A DNA stretch of 64,000 nt from Diadophis punctatus similis (GCA_023053685.1 JALIGW010000328.1:1-64000); one strand, 5' to 3'; positions 10,419-23,518 are shown, counted from the first letter of the stretch. Notes: generated from the sequence alone by a model not told the origin. Made by a program: numbers and translations.

Positions 10419-11248
10419 TTCCAGCATGTGGGGAACAGGAATATGTGTTTCTTTTTCATTTCTGAGGTGTTTGTCAAAAGTGATGTTTTTGGACTGAATT
10501 GAATCCTAAGGTGAATGCTGTGTTAGACTTTGGGCTAGCTCTTCAGGGTAGGCTCGGAATCAAAATTCAAGCGAGAATTCGGCTTTCCAGCACGTGGGGA
10601 ACAGGAATATGTGTTTCATTTTCATTTCTGAGGTGTTTGTCAAAAGTCATGTTTTTTGGCTGTATTGAGTCCTAAGGCGAATGCTGTGTTAGACTTTGGG
10701 CTAGCTCTTCAGGGAAAGGTCGGAATCAAAAATCAAGCGAGAATTCGGCTTTCCAGCCTGTGGGGAACAGGAATATGTGTTTCTTTTTCATTTCTGAGGT
10801 GTTTGTCAAAAGTGATGTTTTTGGGCTGAATTGAGAACTAAGGCGAATTCCGTGTTAGACATTGGGCTTTCTCTTCAGGGAAAGCTCGGAATCAAAAATC
10901 AAGCGAGAATTCGGCTTTCCAGCCTGTGGGGAACAGGAATATGTGTTTCATTTTCATTTCTGAGGTGTTTGTCAAAAGTCATGTTTTTTGGCTGTATTGA
11001 GTCCTAAGGCGAATGCTGTGTTAGACTTTGGGCTAGCTCTTCAGGGTAGGCTCAGAATCAAAATTCAAGCGAGAATTCAGCTTTCCAGCATGTGGGGAAC
11101 AGGAATATGTGTTTCTTTTTCATTTCTGAGGTGTTTGTCAAAAGTGATGTTTTTGGACTGAATTGAATCCTAAGGCGAATGCTGTGTTAGACTTTCGGCT
11201 AGCTCTTCATGGTAGGCTCGGAATCGAAAATCAAGCGAGAATTTGGCT

Positions 11249-13074
11249 TTCCAGCCCGTGGGGAACAGGAATATGTGTTTCATTTTCATTTCTGAGGTGT
11301 TTGTCAATAGTCATGTTTTTTGGCTGTATTGAGTCCTAAGGCGAATGCTGTGTTAGACTTTGGGCTAGCTCTTCAGGGTAGGCTTGGAATCAAAATTCAA
11401 GCGAGAATTTGGCTTTCCAGCCCGTGGGGAACAGGAATATGTGTTTCTTTTTCATTTCTGAGGTGTTTGTCAAAAGTGATGTTTTTGGGCTGAATTGAGA
11501 AATAAGACGAATGCTGTGTTAGACCTTGGGCTAGCTCTTCAGGGTAGGCTCGGAATCAAAATTCAAGCGAGAATTCGGCTTTCCAGCCTGTGGGGAACAG
11601 GAATATGTGTTTCTTTTTCATTTCTGAGGTGTTTGTCAAAAGTGATGTTTTTGGACTGAATTGAATCCTAAGGCGAATGCTGTGTTAGACTTTCGGCTAG
11701 CTCTTCAGGGTAGGCTCGGAATCGAAAATCAAGCGAGAATTTGGCTTTCCAGCACGTGGGGAACAGGAATATGTCTTTCTTTTTCATTTCTGAGGTGTTT
11801 GTCAAAAGTGATGTTTTTGGGCTGAATTGAATCCTAAGGCGAATGCTGTGTTAGACCTTGGGCTAGCTCTTCAGGGAAAGGTCGGAATCAAAAATCAAGC
11901 GAGAATTCGGCTTTCCAGCCCGTGGGGAACAGGAATATGTGTTTCTTTTTCATTTCTGAGGTGTTTGTCAAAAGTGATGTTTTTGGGCTGAATTGAGAAC
12001 TAAGGCGAATTCCGTGTTAGACATTGGGATTTCTCTTTCGGGAAAGCTCGGAATCAAAAATCAAACGAGAATTCGGCTTTCCAGCCTGTGGGGAACAGGA
12101 ATATGTGTTTCATTTTCATTTCTGAGGTGTTTGTCAAAAGTGATGTTTTTGGACAATTGAATCCTAAGGCGAATGCTGTGTTAGACTTTGGGCTAGCTCT
12201 TCAGGGTAGGCTCGGAATCGAAAATCAAGCAAGAATTTGGCTTTCCAGCACGTGGGGAACAGGAATATGTGTTTCTTTTTCATTTCTGAGGTGTTTGTCA
12301 AAAGTGATGTTTTTGGACTGAATTGAATCCTAAGGTGAATGCTGTGTTAGACTTTCGGCTAGCTCTTCAGGGTAGGCTCGGAATCGAAAATCAAGCGAGA
12401 ATTTGGCTTTCCAGCCCATGGGGAACAGGAATATGTGTTTCATTTTCATTTCTGAGGTGTTTGTCAAAAGTCATGTTTTTTGGCTGTATTGAGTCCTAAG
12501 GCGAATGCTGTGTTAGACTTTGGGCTAGCTCTTCAGGGTAGGCTCGGAATCAAAATTCAAGCGAGAATTCGGCTTTCCAGCACGTGGGGAACAGGAATAT
12601 GTGTTTCTTTTTCATTTCTGAGGTGTTTGTCAAAAGTGATGTTTTTGGGCTGAATTGAGAACTAAGGCGAATTCCCGTGTTAGACATTGGGCTTTCTCTT
12701 CAGGGAAAGCTCGGAATCAAAAATCAAGCAGAATTCGGCTTTCCAGCCTGTGGGGAACAGGAATATGTGTTTCATTTTCATTTCTGAGGTGTTTGGTCAA
12801 AAGTCATGTTTTTTGGCTGTATTGAGTCCTAAGGCGAATGCTGTGTTAGACTTTGGGCTAGCTCTTCAGGGTAGGCTCGGAATCGAAAATCAAGCGAGAA
12901 TTCGGCTTTCCAGCCTGTGGGGAACAGGAATATGTGTTTCATTTTTCATTTCTGAGGTGTTTGTCAAAAGTCATGTTTTTTGGCTGTATTGAGTCCTAAG
13001 GCGAATGCTGTGTTAGACTTTGGGCTAGCTCTTCAGGGTAGGCTCGGAATCGAAAATCAAGCGAGAATTTGGCT
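11249..13074. repeat. 11-monomer tandem duplication, copy 1 (1826 bp)
   Basis: The marker GTCAATAGTCATG near 11305 recurs at 13130, and the following monomers match in order (11249 with 13075, 11415 with 13241, through 12575 with 14401). The expected length is 11 x 166 minus 2 = 1824. The observed 1826 bp reflects the net effect of the one-base indels near the end of this copy. Confidence 0.88.
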
Positions 13075-13160
13075 TTCCAGCCCGTGGGAACAGGAATATG
13101 TGTTTCATTTTCATTTCTGAGGTGTTTGTCAATAGTCATGTTTTTTGGCTGTATTGAGTT
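12674..13160. other. Cluster of six single-base indels at a duplication seam
   Basis: Against the otherwise length-constant monomers there are six changes: an extra C in ATTCCCGTG (12674-12676), a missing G in AAGCAGAATTC (after 12729), an extra G in GTTTGGTC (12795-12796), an extra T in CATTTTTCATT (12942-12946), a missing G in CCGTGGGAAC (13086-13088) and an extra T in GAGTTCC (13159-13160). Five of the six lengthen or shorten a run of identical bases. The other 63.5 kb has only about three isolated single-base indels. The cluster spans the junction of the 1826-bp duplication. A low-quality consensus or assembly join is more likely than biology. Confidence 0.85.
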
Positions 13161-14898
13161 CCTAAGGCGAATGCTGTGTTAGACTTTGGGCTAGCTCTTC
13201 AGGGTAGGCTTGGAATCAAAATTCAAGCGAGAATTTGGCTTTCCAGCCCGTGGGGAACAGGAATATGTGTTTCTTTTTCATTTCTGAGGTGTTTGTCAAA
13301 AGTGATGTTTTTGGGCTGAATTGAGAAATAAGACGAATGCTGTGTTAGACCTTGGGCTAGCTCTTCAGGGTAGGCTCGGAATCAAAATTCAAGCGAGAAT
13401 TCGGCTTTCCAGCCTGTGGGGAACAGGAATATGTGTTTCTTTTTCATTTCTGAGGTGTTTGTCAAAAGTGATGTTTTTGGACTGAATTGAATCCTAAGGC
13501 GAATGCTGTGTTAGACTTTCGGCTAGCTCTTCAGGGTAGGCTCGGAATCGAAAATCAAGTGAGAATTTGGCTTTCCAGCACGTGGGGAACAGGAATATGT
13601 CTTTCTTTTTCATTTCTGAGGTGTTTGTCAAAAGTGATGTTTTTGGGCTGAATTGAATCCTAAGGCGAATGCTGTGTTAGACCTTGGGCTAGCTCTTCAG
13701 GGAAAGGTCGGAATCAAAAATCAAGCGAGAATTCGGCTTTCCAGCCCGTGGGGAACAGGAATATGTGTTTCTTTTTCATTTCTGAGGTGTTTGTCAAAAG
13801 TGATGTTTTTGGGCTGAATTGAGAACTAAGGCGAATTCCGTGTTAGACATTGGGATTTCTCTTTCGGGAAAGCTCGGAATCAAAAATCAAACGAGAATTC
13901 GGCTTTCCAGCCTGTGGGGAACAGGAATATGTGTTTCATTTTCATTTCTGAGGTGTTTGTCAAAAGTGATGTTTTTGGACAATTGAATCCTAAGGCGAAT
14001 GCTGTGTTAGACTTTGGGCTAGCTCTTCAGGGTAGGCTCGGAATCGAAAATCAAGCAAGAATTTGGCTTTCCAGCACGTGGGGAACAGGAATATGTGTTT
14101 CTTTTTCATTTCTGAGGTGTTTGTCAAAAGTGATGTTTTTGGACTGAATTGAATCCTAAGGTGAATGCTGTGTTAGACTTTCGGCTAGCTCTTCAGGGTA
14201 GGCTCGGAATCGAAAATCAAGCGAGAATTTGGCTTTCCAGCCCATGGGGAACAGGAATATGTGTTTCATTTTCATTTCTGAGGTGTTTGTCAAAAGTCAT
14301 GTTTTTTGGCTGTATTGAGTCCTAAGGCGAATGCTGTGTTAGACTTTGGGCTAGCTCTTCAGGGTAGGCTCGGAATCAAAATTCAAGCGAGAATTCGGCT
14401 TTCCAGCACGTGGGGAACAGGAATATGTGTTTCTTTTTCATTTCTGAGGTGTTTGTCAAAAGTGATGTTTTTGGGCTGAATTGAGAACTAAGGCGAATTC
14501 CGTGTTAGACATTGGGCTTTCTCTTCAGGGAAAGCTCGGAATCAAAAATCAAGCGAGAATTCGGCTTTCCAGCCTGTGGGGAACAGGAATATGTGTTTCA
14601 TTTTCATTTCTGAGGTGTTTGTCAAAAGTCATGTTTTTTGGCTGTATTGAGTCCTAAGGCGAATGCTGTGTTAGACTTTGGGCTAGCTCTTCAGGGTAGG
14701 CTCGGAATCGAAAATCAAGCGAGAATTCGGCTTTCCAGCCTGTGGGGAACAGGAATATGTGTTTCATTTTCATTTCTGAGGTGTTTGTCAAAAGTCATGT
14801 TTTTTGGCTGTATTGAGTCCTAAGGCGAATGCTGTGTTAGACTTTGGGCTAGCTCTTCAGGGAAAGGTCGGAATCAAAAATCAAGCGAGAATTCGGCT
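13075..14898. repeat. 11-monomer tandem duplication, copy 2 (1824 bp)
   Basis: It repeats 11249-13074 with few substitutions, for example AAGTGAG near 13558 where copy 1 has AAGCGAG. It ends at a GTCATG monomer (14733) with GGGAAAGGTCGG, where copy 1 has the plain GGGTAGG form. The body from 13241 on lacks the indels of the seam region. Confidence 0.86.
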
Positions 14899-15230
14899 TT
14901 CCAGCCTGTGGGGAACAGGAATATGTGTTTCTTTTTCATTTCTGAGGTGTTTGTCAAAAGTGATGTTTTTGGGCTGAATTGAGAACTAAGGCGAATTCCG
15001 TGTTAGACATTGGGCTTTCTCTTCAGGGAAAGCTCGGAATCAAAAATCAAGCGAGAATTCGGCTTTCCAGCCTGTGGGGAACAGGAATATGTGTTTCATT
15101 TTCATTTCTGAGGTGTTTGTCAAAAGTCATGTTTTTTGGCTGTATTGAGTCCTAAGGCGAATGCTGTGTTAGACTTTGGGCTAGCTCTTCAGGGTAGGCT
15201 CGGAATCAAAATTCAAGCGAGAATTTGGCT
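13573..15230. repeat. 10-monomer segment shared with 16725-18381
   Basis: Monomers from 13573 (m4), 13739 (m5) and 13905 (m6, 164 bp) through 15065 match those from 16725 in order at an offset of 3152 bp (3151 after a lost T near 18083). Differences include CCCATGG at 14235 against CCCGTGG at 17387. Confidence 0.75.
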
Positions 15231-16724
15231 TTCCAGCACGTGGGGAACAGGAATATGTGTTTCTTTTTCATTTCTGAGGTGTTTGTCAAAAGTGATGTTT
15301 TTGGACTGAATTGAATCCTAAGGTGAATGCTGTGTTAGACTTTCGGCTAGCTCTTCAGGGTAGGCTTGGAATCGAAAATCAAGCGAGAATTTGGCTTTCC
15401 AGCCCGTGGGGAACAGGAATATGTGTTTCATTTTCATTTCTGAGGTGTTTGTCAAAAGTCATGTTTTTTGGCTGTATTGAGTCCTAAGGCGAATGCTGTG
15501 TTAGACTTTGGGCTAGCTCTTCAGGGTAGGCTCGGAATCAAAATTCAAGCGAGAATTCGGCTTTCCAGCACGTGGGGAACAGGAATATGTGTTTCTTTTT
15601 CATTTCTGAGGTGTTTGTCAAAAGTGATGTTTTTGGGCTGAATTGAGAACTAAGGCGAATTCCGTGTTAGACATTGGGCTTTCTCTTCAGGGAAAGCTCG
15701 GAATCAAAAATCAAGCGAGAATTCGGCTTTCCAGCCTGTGGGGAGCAGGAATATGTGTTTCATTTTCATTTCTGAGGTGTTTGTCAAAAGTCATGTTTTT
15801 TGGCTGTATTGAGTCCTAAGGCGAATGCTGTGTTAGACTTTGGGCTAGCTCTTCAGGGTAGGCTCGGAATCAAAATTCAAGCGAGAATTCGGCTTTCCAG
15901 CATGTGGGGAACAGGAATATGTGTTTCTTTTTCATTTCTGAGGTTTTTGTCAAAAGTCATGTTTTTTGGCTGTATTGAGTCCTAAGGCGAATGCTGTGTT
16001 AGACTTTGGGCTAGCTCTTCAGGGTAGGCTTGGAATCAAAATTCAAGCGAGAATTCGGCTTTCCAGCCCTTGGGGAACAGGAATATGTGTTTCTTTTTCA
16101 TTTCTGAGGTGTTTGTCAAAAGTGATGTTTTTGGGCTGAATTGAGAAATAAGACGAATGCTGTGTTAGACCTTGGGCTAGCTCTTCAGGGTAGGCTCGGA
16201 ATCAAAATTCAAGCGAGAATTCAGCTTTCCAGCCCGTGGGGAACAGGAATATGTGTTTCATTTTCATTTCTGAGGTGTTTGTCAAAAGTGATGTTTTTGG
16301 ACTGAATTGAATCCTAAGGCGAATGCTGTGTTAGACTTTGGGCTAGCTCTTCAGGGTAGGCTCGGAATCGAAAATAAAGCGAGAATTCAGCTTTCCAGCC
16401 TGTGGGGAACAGGAATATGTGTTTCATTTTCATTTCTGAGGTGTTTGTCAAAAGTGATGTTTTTGGGCTGAATTGAGAAGTAAGGCGAATGCTGTGTTAA
16501 ACCTTGGGCTAGCTCTTCAGGGTAGGCTCGGAATCAAAATTCAAGCGAGAATTCGGCTTTCCAGCCCGTGGGGAACAGGAATATGTGTTTCTTTTTCATT
16601 TCTGAGGTGTTTGTCAAAAGTGATATTTTTGGGCTGAATTGAATCCTAAGGCGAATGCTGTGTTAGACTTTCGGCTAGCTCTTCAGGGTAGGCTCGGAAT
16701 CGAAAATCAAGCGAGAATTTGGCT
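15231..16724. repeat. Mosaic monomers without a clear local HOR
   Basis: Nine monomers carry familiar variants in an order not repeated nearby: 15231, 15397, 15563, 15729 (GGGGAGCAGG variant), 15895 (GAGGTTTTTGTC variant), 16061, then m1 (16227), m2 (16393, GTGTTAAACC variant) and an m3-like monomer (16559). I see nothing other than satellite here. Confidence 0.75.
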
Positions 16725-18381
16725 TTCCAGCACGTGGGGAACAGGAATATGTCTTTCTTTTTCATTTCTGAGGTGTTTGTCAAAAGTGATGTTTTTGGGC
16801 TGAATTGAATCCTAAGGCGAATGCTGTGTTAGACCTTGGGCTAGCTCTTCAGGGAAAGGTCGGAATCAAAAATCAAGCGAGAATTCGGCTTTCCAGCCCG
16901 TGGGGAACAGGAATATGTGTTTCTTTTTCATTTCTGAGGTGTTTGTCAAAAGTGATGTTTTTGGGCTGAATTGAGAACTAAGGCGAATTCCGTGTTAGAC
17001 ATTGGGATTTCTCTTTCGGGAAAGCTCGGAATCAAAAATCAAACGAGAATTCGGCTTTCCAGCCTGTGGGGAACAGGAATATGTGTTTCATTTTCATTTC
17101 TGAGGTGTTTGTCAAAAGTGATGTTTTTGGACAATTGAATCCTAAGGCGAATGCTGTGTTAGACTTTGGGCTAGCTCTTCAGGGTAGGCTCGGAATCGAA
17201 AATCAAGCAAGAATTTGGCTTTCCAGCACGTGGGGAACAGGAATATGTGTTTCTTTTTCATTTCTGAGGTGTTTGTCAAAAGTGATGTTTTTGGACTGAA
17301 TTGAATCCTAAGGTGAATGCTGTGTTAGACTTTCGGCTAGCTCTTCAGGGTAGGCTCGGAATCGAAAATCAAGCGAGAATTTGGCTTTCCAGCCCGTGGG
17401 GAACAGGAATATGTGTTTCATTTTCATTTCTGAGGTGTTTGTCAAAAGTCATGTTTTTTGGCTGTATTGAGTCCTAAGGCGAATGCTGTGTTAGACTTTG
17501 GGCTAGCTCTTCAGGGTAGGCTCGGAATCAAAATTCAAGCGAGAATTCGGCTTTCCAGCACGTGGGGAACAGGAATATGTGTTTCTTTTTCATTTCTGAG
17601 GTGTTTGTCAAAAGTGATGTTTTTGGGCTGAATTGAGAACTAAGGCGAATTCCGTGTTAGACATTGGGCTTTCTCTTCAGGGAAAGCTCGGAATCAAAAA
17701 TCAAGCGAGAATTCGGCTTTCCAGCCTGTGGGGAACAGGAATATGTCTTTCATTTTCATTTCTGAGGTGTTTGTCAAAAGACATGTTTTTTGGCTGTATT
17801 GAGTCCTAAGGCGAATGCTGTGTTAGACATTGGGCTAGCTCTTCAGGGTAGGCTCGGAATCGAAAATCAAGCGAGAATTCGGCTTTCCAGCCTGTGGGGA
17901 ACAGGAATATGTGTTTCATTTTCATTTCTGAGGTGTTTGTCAAAAGTCATGTTTTTTGGCTGTATTGAGTCCTAAGGCGAATGCTGTGTTAGACTTTGGG
18001 CTAGCTCTTCAGGGAAAGGTCGGAATCAAAAATCAAGTGAGAATTCGGCTTTCCAGCCTGTGGGGAACAGGAATATGTGTTTCTTTTCATTTCTGAGGTG
18101 TTTGTCAAAAGTGATGTTTTTGGGCTGAATTGAGAACTAAGGCGAATTCCGTGTTAGACATTGGGCTTTCTCTTCAGGGAAAGCTCGGAATCAAAAATCA
18201 AGCGAGAATTCGGCTTTCCAGCCTGTGGGGAACAGGAATATGTGTTTCATTTTCATTTCTGAGGTGTTTGTCAAAAGTCATGTTTTTTGGCTGTATTGAG
18301 TCCTAAGGCGAATGCTGTGTTAGACTTTGGGCTAGCTCTTCAGGGTAGGCTCGGAATCAAAATTCAAGCGAGAATTTGGCT
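16725..18381. repeat. 10-monomer segment, second copy
   Basis: This is the counterpart of 13573-15230. Private changes are ATATGTCTTTCATTTTC and AAAAGACATG near 17746-17783, and a one-base shorter T run (TTTCTTTTCATTTC) near 18083, which makes the monomer at 18051 165 bp. Intact m4 and m5 (16725 and 16891) are present. Confidence 0.75.
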
Positions 18382-18547
18382 TTCCAGCATGTGGGGAACA
18401 GGAATATGTGTTTCTTTTTCATTTCTGAGGTGTTTGTCAAAAGTCATGTTTTTGGACTGAATTGAATCCTAAGGCGAATGCTGTGTTAGACTTTCGGCTA
18501 GCTCTTCATGGTAGGCTCGGAATCGAAAATCAAGCGAGAATTTGGCT

Positions 18548-19207
18548 TTCCAGCCCGTGGGGAACAGGAATATGTGTTTCATTTTCATTTCTGAGGTGTT
18601 TGTCAAAAGTCATGTTTTTTGGCTGTATTGAGTCCTAAGGCGAATGCTGTGTTAGACTTTGGGCTAGCTCTTCAGGGTAGGCTCGGAATCAAAATTCAAG
18701 CGAGAATTCGGCTTTCCAGCCCGTGGGGAACAGGAATATGTGTTTCTTTTTCATTTCTGAGGTGTTTGTCAAAAGTGATGTTTTTGGGCTGAATTGAATC
18801 CTAAGGCGAATGCTGTGTTAGACTTTGGGCTAGCTCTTCAGGGTAGGCTCGGAATCGAAAATCAAGTGAGAATTCGGCTTTCTAGCATGTGGGGAACAGG
18901 AATATGTGTTTCTTTTTCATTTCTGAGGTGTTTGTCAAAAGTGATGTTTTTGGACAATTGAATCCTAAGGCGAATGCTGTGTTAGACTTTCGGCTAGCTC
19001 TTCAGGGTAGGCTCGGAATCGAAAATCAAGCGAGAATTTGGCTTTCCAGCACGTGGGGAACAGGAATATGTGTTTCTTTTTCATTTCTGAGGTGTTTGTC
19101 AAAAGTCATGTTTTTGGACAATTGAATCCTAAGGCGAATGCTGTGTTAGACTTTCGGCTAGCTCTTCATGGTAGGCTCGGAATCGAAAATCAAGCGAGAA
19201 TTTGGCT
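18548..19207. repeat. 4-monomer tandem duplication, copy 1 (660 bp)
   Basis: The monomers are 18548, 18714 (AAGTGAG), 18880 (TTCTAGCATG start, 164 bp) and 19044 (164 bp). The 19044 monomer joins GTCATG with the 2-bp-deleted GGACAATTG and a CATGG back half. That makes two short monomers in a row, the only such case in the window, and suggests a recombinant at the duplication joint. Confidence 0.83.
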
Positions 19208-19869
19208 TTCCAGCCCGTGGGGAACAGGAATATGTGTTTCATTTTCATTTCTGAGGTGTTTGTCAAAAGTCATGTTTTTTGGCTGTATTGAGTCCTAAGG
19301 CGAATGCTGTGTTAGACTTTGGGCTAGCTCTTCAGGGTAGGCTCGGAATCAAAATTCAAGCGAGAATTCGGCTTTCCAGCCCGTGGGGAACAGGAATATG
19401 TGTTTCTTTTTCATTTCTGAGGTGTTTGTCAAAAGTGATGTTTTTGGGCTGAATTGAATCCTAAGGCGAATGCTGTGTTAGACTTTGGGCTAGCTCTTCA
19501 GGGTAGGCTCGGAATCGAAAATCAAGTGAGAATTCGGCTTTCTAGCATGTGGGGAACAGGAATATGTGTTTCTTTTTCATTTCTGAGGTGTTTGTCAAAA
19601 GTGATGTTTTTGGACAATTGAATCCTAAGGCGAATGCTGTGTTAGACTTTCGGCTAGCTCTTCAGGGTAGGCTCGGAATCGAAAATCAAGCGAGAATTTG
19701 GCTTTCCAGCACGTGGGGAACAGGAATATGTGTTTCTTTTTCATTTCTGAGGTGTTTGTCAAAAGTCATGTTTTTTGGCTGTATTGAGTCCTAAGGCCAA
19801 TGCTGTGTTAGACTTTGGGCTAGCTCTTCAGGGTAGGCTCGGAATCAAAATTCAAGCGAGAATTCGGCT
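19208..19869. repeat. 4-monomer tandem duplication, copy 2 (662 bp)
   Basis: 19208, 19374 and 19540 match 18548, 18714 and 18880. The fourth monomer (19704) has a full-length GTCATG/six-T front and a private AAGGCCAATG. Confidence 0.8.
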
Positions 19870-20533
19870 TTCCAGCACGTGGGGAACAGGAATATGTGTT
19901 TCTTTTTCATTTCTGAGGTGTTTGTCAAAAGTGATGTTTTTGGGCTGAATTGAGAACTAAGGCGAATTCCGTGTTAGACATTGGGCTTTCTCTTCAGGGA
20001 AAGCTCGGAATCAAAAATCAAGCGAGAATTCGGCTTTCCAGCCCGTGGGGAACAGGAATATGTGTTTCATTTTCATTTCTGAGGTGTTTGTCAAAAGTGA
20101 TGTTTTTGGACTGAATTGAATCCTAAGGCGAATGCTGTGTTAGACTTTGGGCTAGCTCTTCAGGGTAGGCTCGGAATCGAAAATAAAGCGAGAATTCAGC
20201 TTTCCAGCCTGTGGGGAATAGGAATATGTGTTTCATTTTCATTTCTGAGGTGTTTGTCAAAAGTGATGTTTTTTGGCTGAATTGAGAAATAAGGCGAATG
20301 CTGTGTTAGACCTTGGGCTAGCTCTTCAGGGTAGGCTCGGAATCAAAATTCAAGCGAGAATTTGGTTTTCCAGCCCGTGGGGAACAGGAATATGTGTTTC
20401 TTTTTCATTTCTGAGGTGTTTGTCAAAAGTGATATTTTTGGGCTGAATTGAATCCTAAGGCGAATGCTGTGTTAGACTTTCGGCTAGCTCTTCAGGGTAG
20501 GCTCGGAATCGAAAATCAAGCGAGAATTTGGCT

Positions 20534-21196
20534 TTCCAGCACGTGGGGAACAGGAATATGTCTTTCTTTTTCATTTCTGAGGTGTTTGTCAAAAGTGATG
20601 TTTTTGGGCTGAATTGAATCCTAAGGCGAATGCTGTGTTAGACCTTGGGCTAGCTCTTCAGGGAAAGGTCGGAATCAAAAATCAAGCGAGAATTCGGCTT
20701 TCCAGCCCGTGGGGAACAGGAATATGTGTTTCTTTTTCATTTCTGAGGTGTTTGTCAAAAGTGATGTTTTTGGGCTGAATTGAGAACTAAGGCGAATTCC
20801 GTGTTAGACATTGGGATTTCTCTTTCGGGAAAGCTCGGAATCAAAAATCAAACGAGAATTCGGCTTTCCAGCCTGTGGGGAACAGGAATATGTGTTTCAT
20901 TTTCATTTCTGACGTGTTTGTCAAAAGTGATGTTTTTGGACAATTGAATCCTAAGGCGAATGCTGTGTTAGACTTTGGGCTAGCTCTTCAGGGTAGGCTC
21001 GGAATCGAAAATCAAGCGAGAATTTGGCTTTCCAGCACGTGGGGAACAGGAATATGTGTTTCTTTTTCATTTCTGAGGTGTTTGTCAAAAGTGATGTTTT
21101 TGGACTGAATTGAATCCTAAGGCGAATGCTGTGTTAAGACTTTCGGCTAGCTCTTCAGGGTAGGCTCGGAATCGAAAATCAAGCGAGAATTTGGCT
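20534..21196. repeat. 4-monomer tandem duplication, copy 1 (663 bp)
   Basis: The order is m4 (20534), m5 (20700), m6 (20866, 164 bp, with TCTGACGTG) and a GGACTG/TTTCGGC monomer (21030). The last is 167 bp through an extra A in GTGTTAAGAC (21135-21137). The next four monomers repeat the set. Confidence 0.82.
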
Positions 21197-21858
21197 TTCC
21201 AGCACGTGGGGAACAGGAATATGTCTTTCTTTTTCATTTCTGAGGTGTTTGTCAAAAGTGATGTTTTTGGGCTGAATTGAATCCTAAGGCGAATGCTGTG
21301 TTAGACCTTGGGCTAGCTCTTCAGGGAAAGGTCGGAATCAAAAATCAAGCGAGAATTCGGCTTTCCAGCCCGTGGGGAACAGGAATATGTGTTTCTTTTT
21401 CATTTCTGAGGTGTTTGTCAAAAGTGATGTTTTTGGGCTGAATTGAGAACTAAGGCGAATTCCGTGTTAGACATTGGGATTTCTCTTTCGGGAAAGCTCG
21501 GAATCAAAAATCAAACGAGAATTCGGCTTTCCAGCCTGTGGGGAACAGGAATATGTGTTTCATTTTCATTTCTGAGGTGTTTGTCAAAAGTGATGTTTTT
21601 GGACAATTGAATCCTAAGGCGAATGCTGTGTTAGACTTTGGGCTAGCTCTTCAGGGTAGGCTCGGAATCGAAAATCAAGCGAGAATTTGGCTTTCCAGCA
21701 CGTGGGGAACAGGAATATGTGTTTCTTTTTCATTTCTGAGGTGTTTGTCAAAAGTGATGTTTTTGGACTGAATTGAATCCTAAGGTGAATGCTGTGTTAG
21801 ACTTTCGGCTAGCTCTTCAGGGTAGGCTCGGAATCGAAAATCAAGCGAGAATTTGGCT
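21197..21858. repeat. 4-monomer tandem duplication, copy 2 (662 bp)
   Basis: The order is m4 (21197), m5 (21363), m6 (21529, 164 bp) and an AAGGTGAATG monomer (21693). These are the last m4 and m5 copies that are separate monomers; from 23519 onward they are fused. Confidence 0.82.
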
Positions 21859-23518
21859 TTCCAGCCCATGGGGAACAGGAATATGTGTTTCATTTTCATT
21901 TCTGAGGTGTTTGTCAAAAGTCATGTTTTTTGGCTGTATTGAGTTCTAAGGCGAATGCTGTGTTAGACTTTGGGCTAGCTCTTCAGGGTAGGCTCGGAAT
22001 CAAAATTCAAGCGAGAATTCGGCTTTCCAGCACGTGGGGAACAGGAATATGTGTTTCTTTTTCATTTCTGAGGTGTTTGTCAAAAGTGATGTTTTTGGGC
22101 TGAATTGAGAACTAAAGCGAATTCCGTGTTAGACATTGGGCTTTCTCTTCAGGGAAAGCTCGGAATCAAAAATCAAGCGAGAATTCGGCTTTCCAGCCTG
22201 TGGGGAACAGGAATATGTGTTTCTTTTTCATTTCTGAGGTGTTTGTCAAAAGTGATGTTTTTGGGCTGAATTGAGAACGAAGGCGAATTCCGTGTTAGAC
22301 ATTGGGCTTTCTCTTCAGGGAAAGCTCGGAATCAAAAATCAAGCGAGAATTCGGCTTTCCAGCCTGTGGGGAACAGGAATATGTGTTTCATTTTCATTTC
22401 TGAGGTGTTTGTCAAAAGTCATGTTTTTTGGCTGTATTGAGTCCTAAGGCGAATGCTGTGTTAGACTTTGGGCTAGCTCTTCAGGGTAGGCTCGGAATCA
22501 AAATTCAAGCGAGAATTCGGCTTTCCAGCATGTGGGGAACAGGAATATGTGTTTCTTTTTCATTTCTGAGGTGTTTGTCAAAAGTGATGTTTTTGGACTG
22601 AATTGAATCCTAAGGCAAATGCTGTGTTAGACTTTCGGCTAGCTCTTCATGGTAGGCTCGGAATCGAAAATCAAACGAGAATTTGGCTTTCCAGCCCGTG
22701 GGGAACAGGAATATGTGTTTCATTTTCATTTCTGAGGTGTTTGTCAATAGTCATGTTTTTTGGCTGTATTGAGTCCTAAGGCGAATGCTGTGTTAGACTT
22801 TGGGCTAGCTCTTCAGGGTAGGCTTGGAATCAAAATTCAAGCGAGAATTCGGCTTTCCAGCCCGTGGGGAACAGGAATATGTGTTTCTTTTTCATTTCTG
22901 AGGTGTTTGTCAAAAGTGATGTTTTTGGGCTGAATTGAGAAATAAGACGAATGCTGTGTTAGACCTTGGGCTAGCTCTTCAGGGTAGGCTCGGAATCAAA
23001 ATTCAAGCGAGAATTCGGCTTTCCAGCCCGTGGGGAACAGGAATATGTGTTTCATTTTCATTTCTGAGGTGTTTGTCAAAAGTGATGTTTTTGGACTGAA
23101 TTGAATCCTAAGGCGAATGCTGTGTTAGACTTTGGGCTAGCTCTTCAGGGTAGGCTCGGAATCGAAAATAAAGCGAGAATTCAGCTTTCCAGCCTGTGGG
23201 GAACAGGAATATGTGTTTCATTTTCATTTCTGAGGTGTTTGTCAAAAGTGATGTTTTTGGGCTGAATTGAGAAGTAAGGCGAATGCTGTGTTAGACCTTG
23301 GGCTAGCTCTTCAGGGTAGGCTCGGAATCAAAATTCAAGCGAGAATTCGGCTTTCCAGCCTGTGGGGAACAGGAATATGTGTTTCTTTTTCATTTCTGAG
23401 GTGTTTGTCAAAAGTGATATTTTTGGGCTGAATTGAATCCTAAGGCGAATGCTGTGTTAGACTTTCGGCTAGCTCTTCAGGGTAGGCTCGGAATCGAAAA
23501 TCAAGCGAGAATTTGGCT

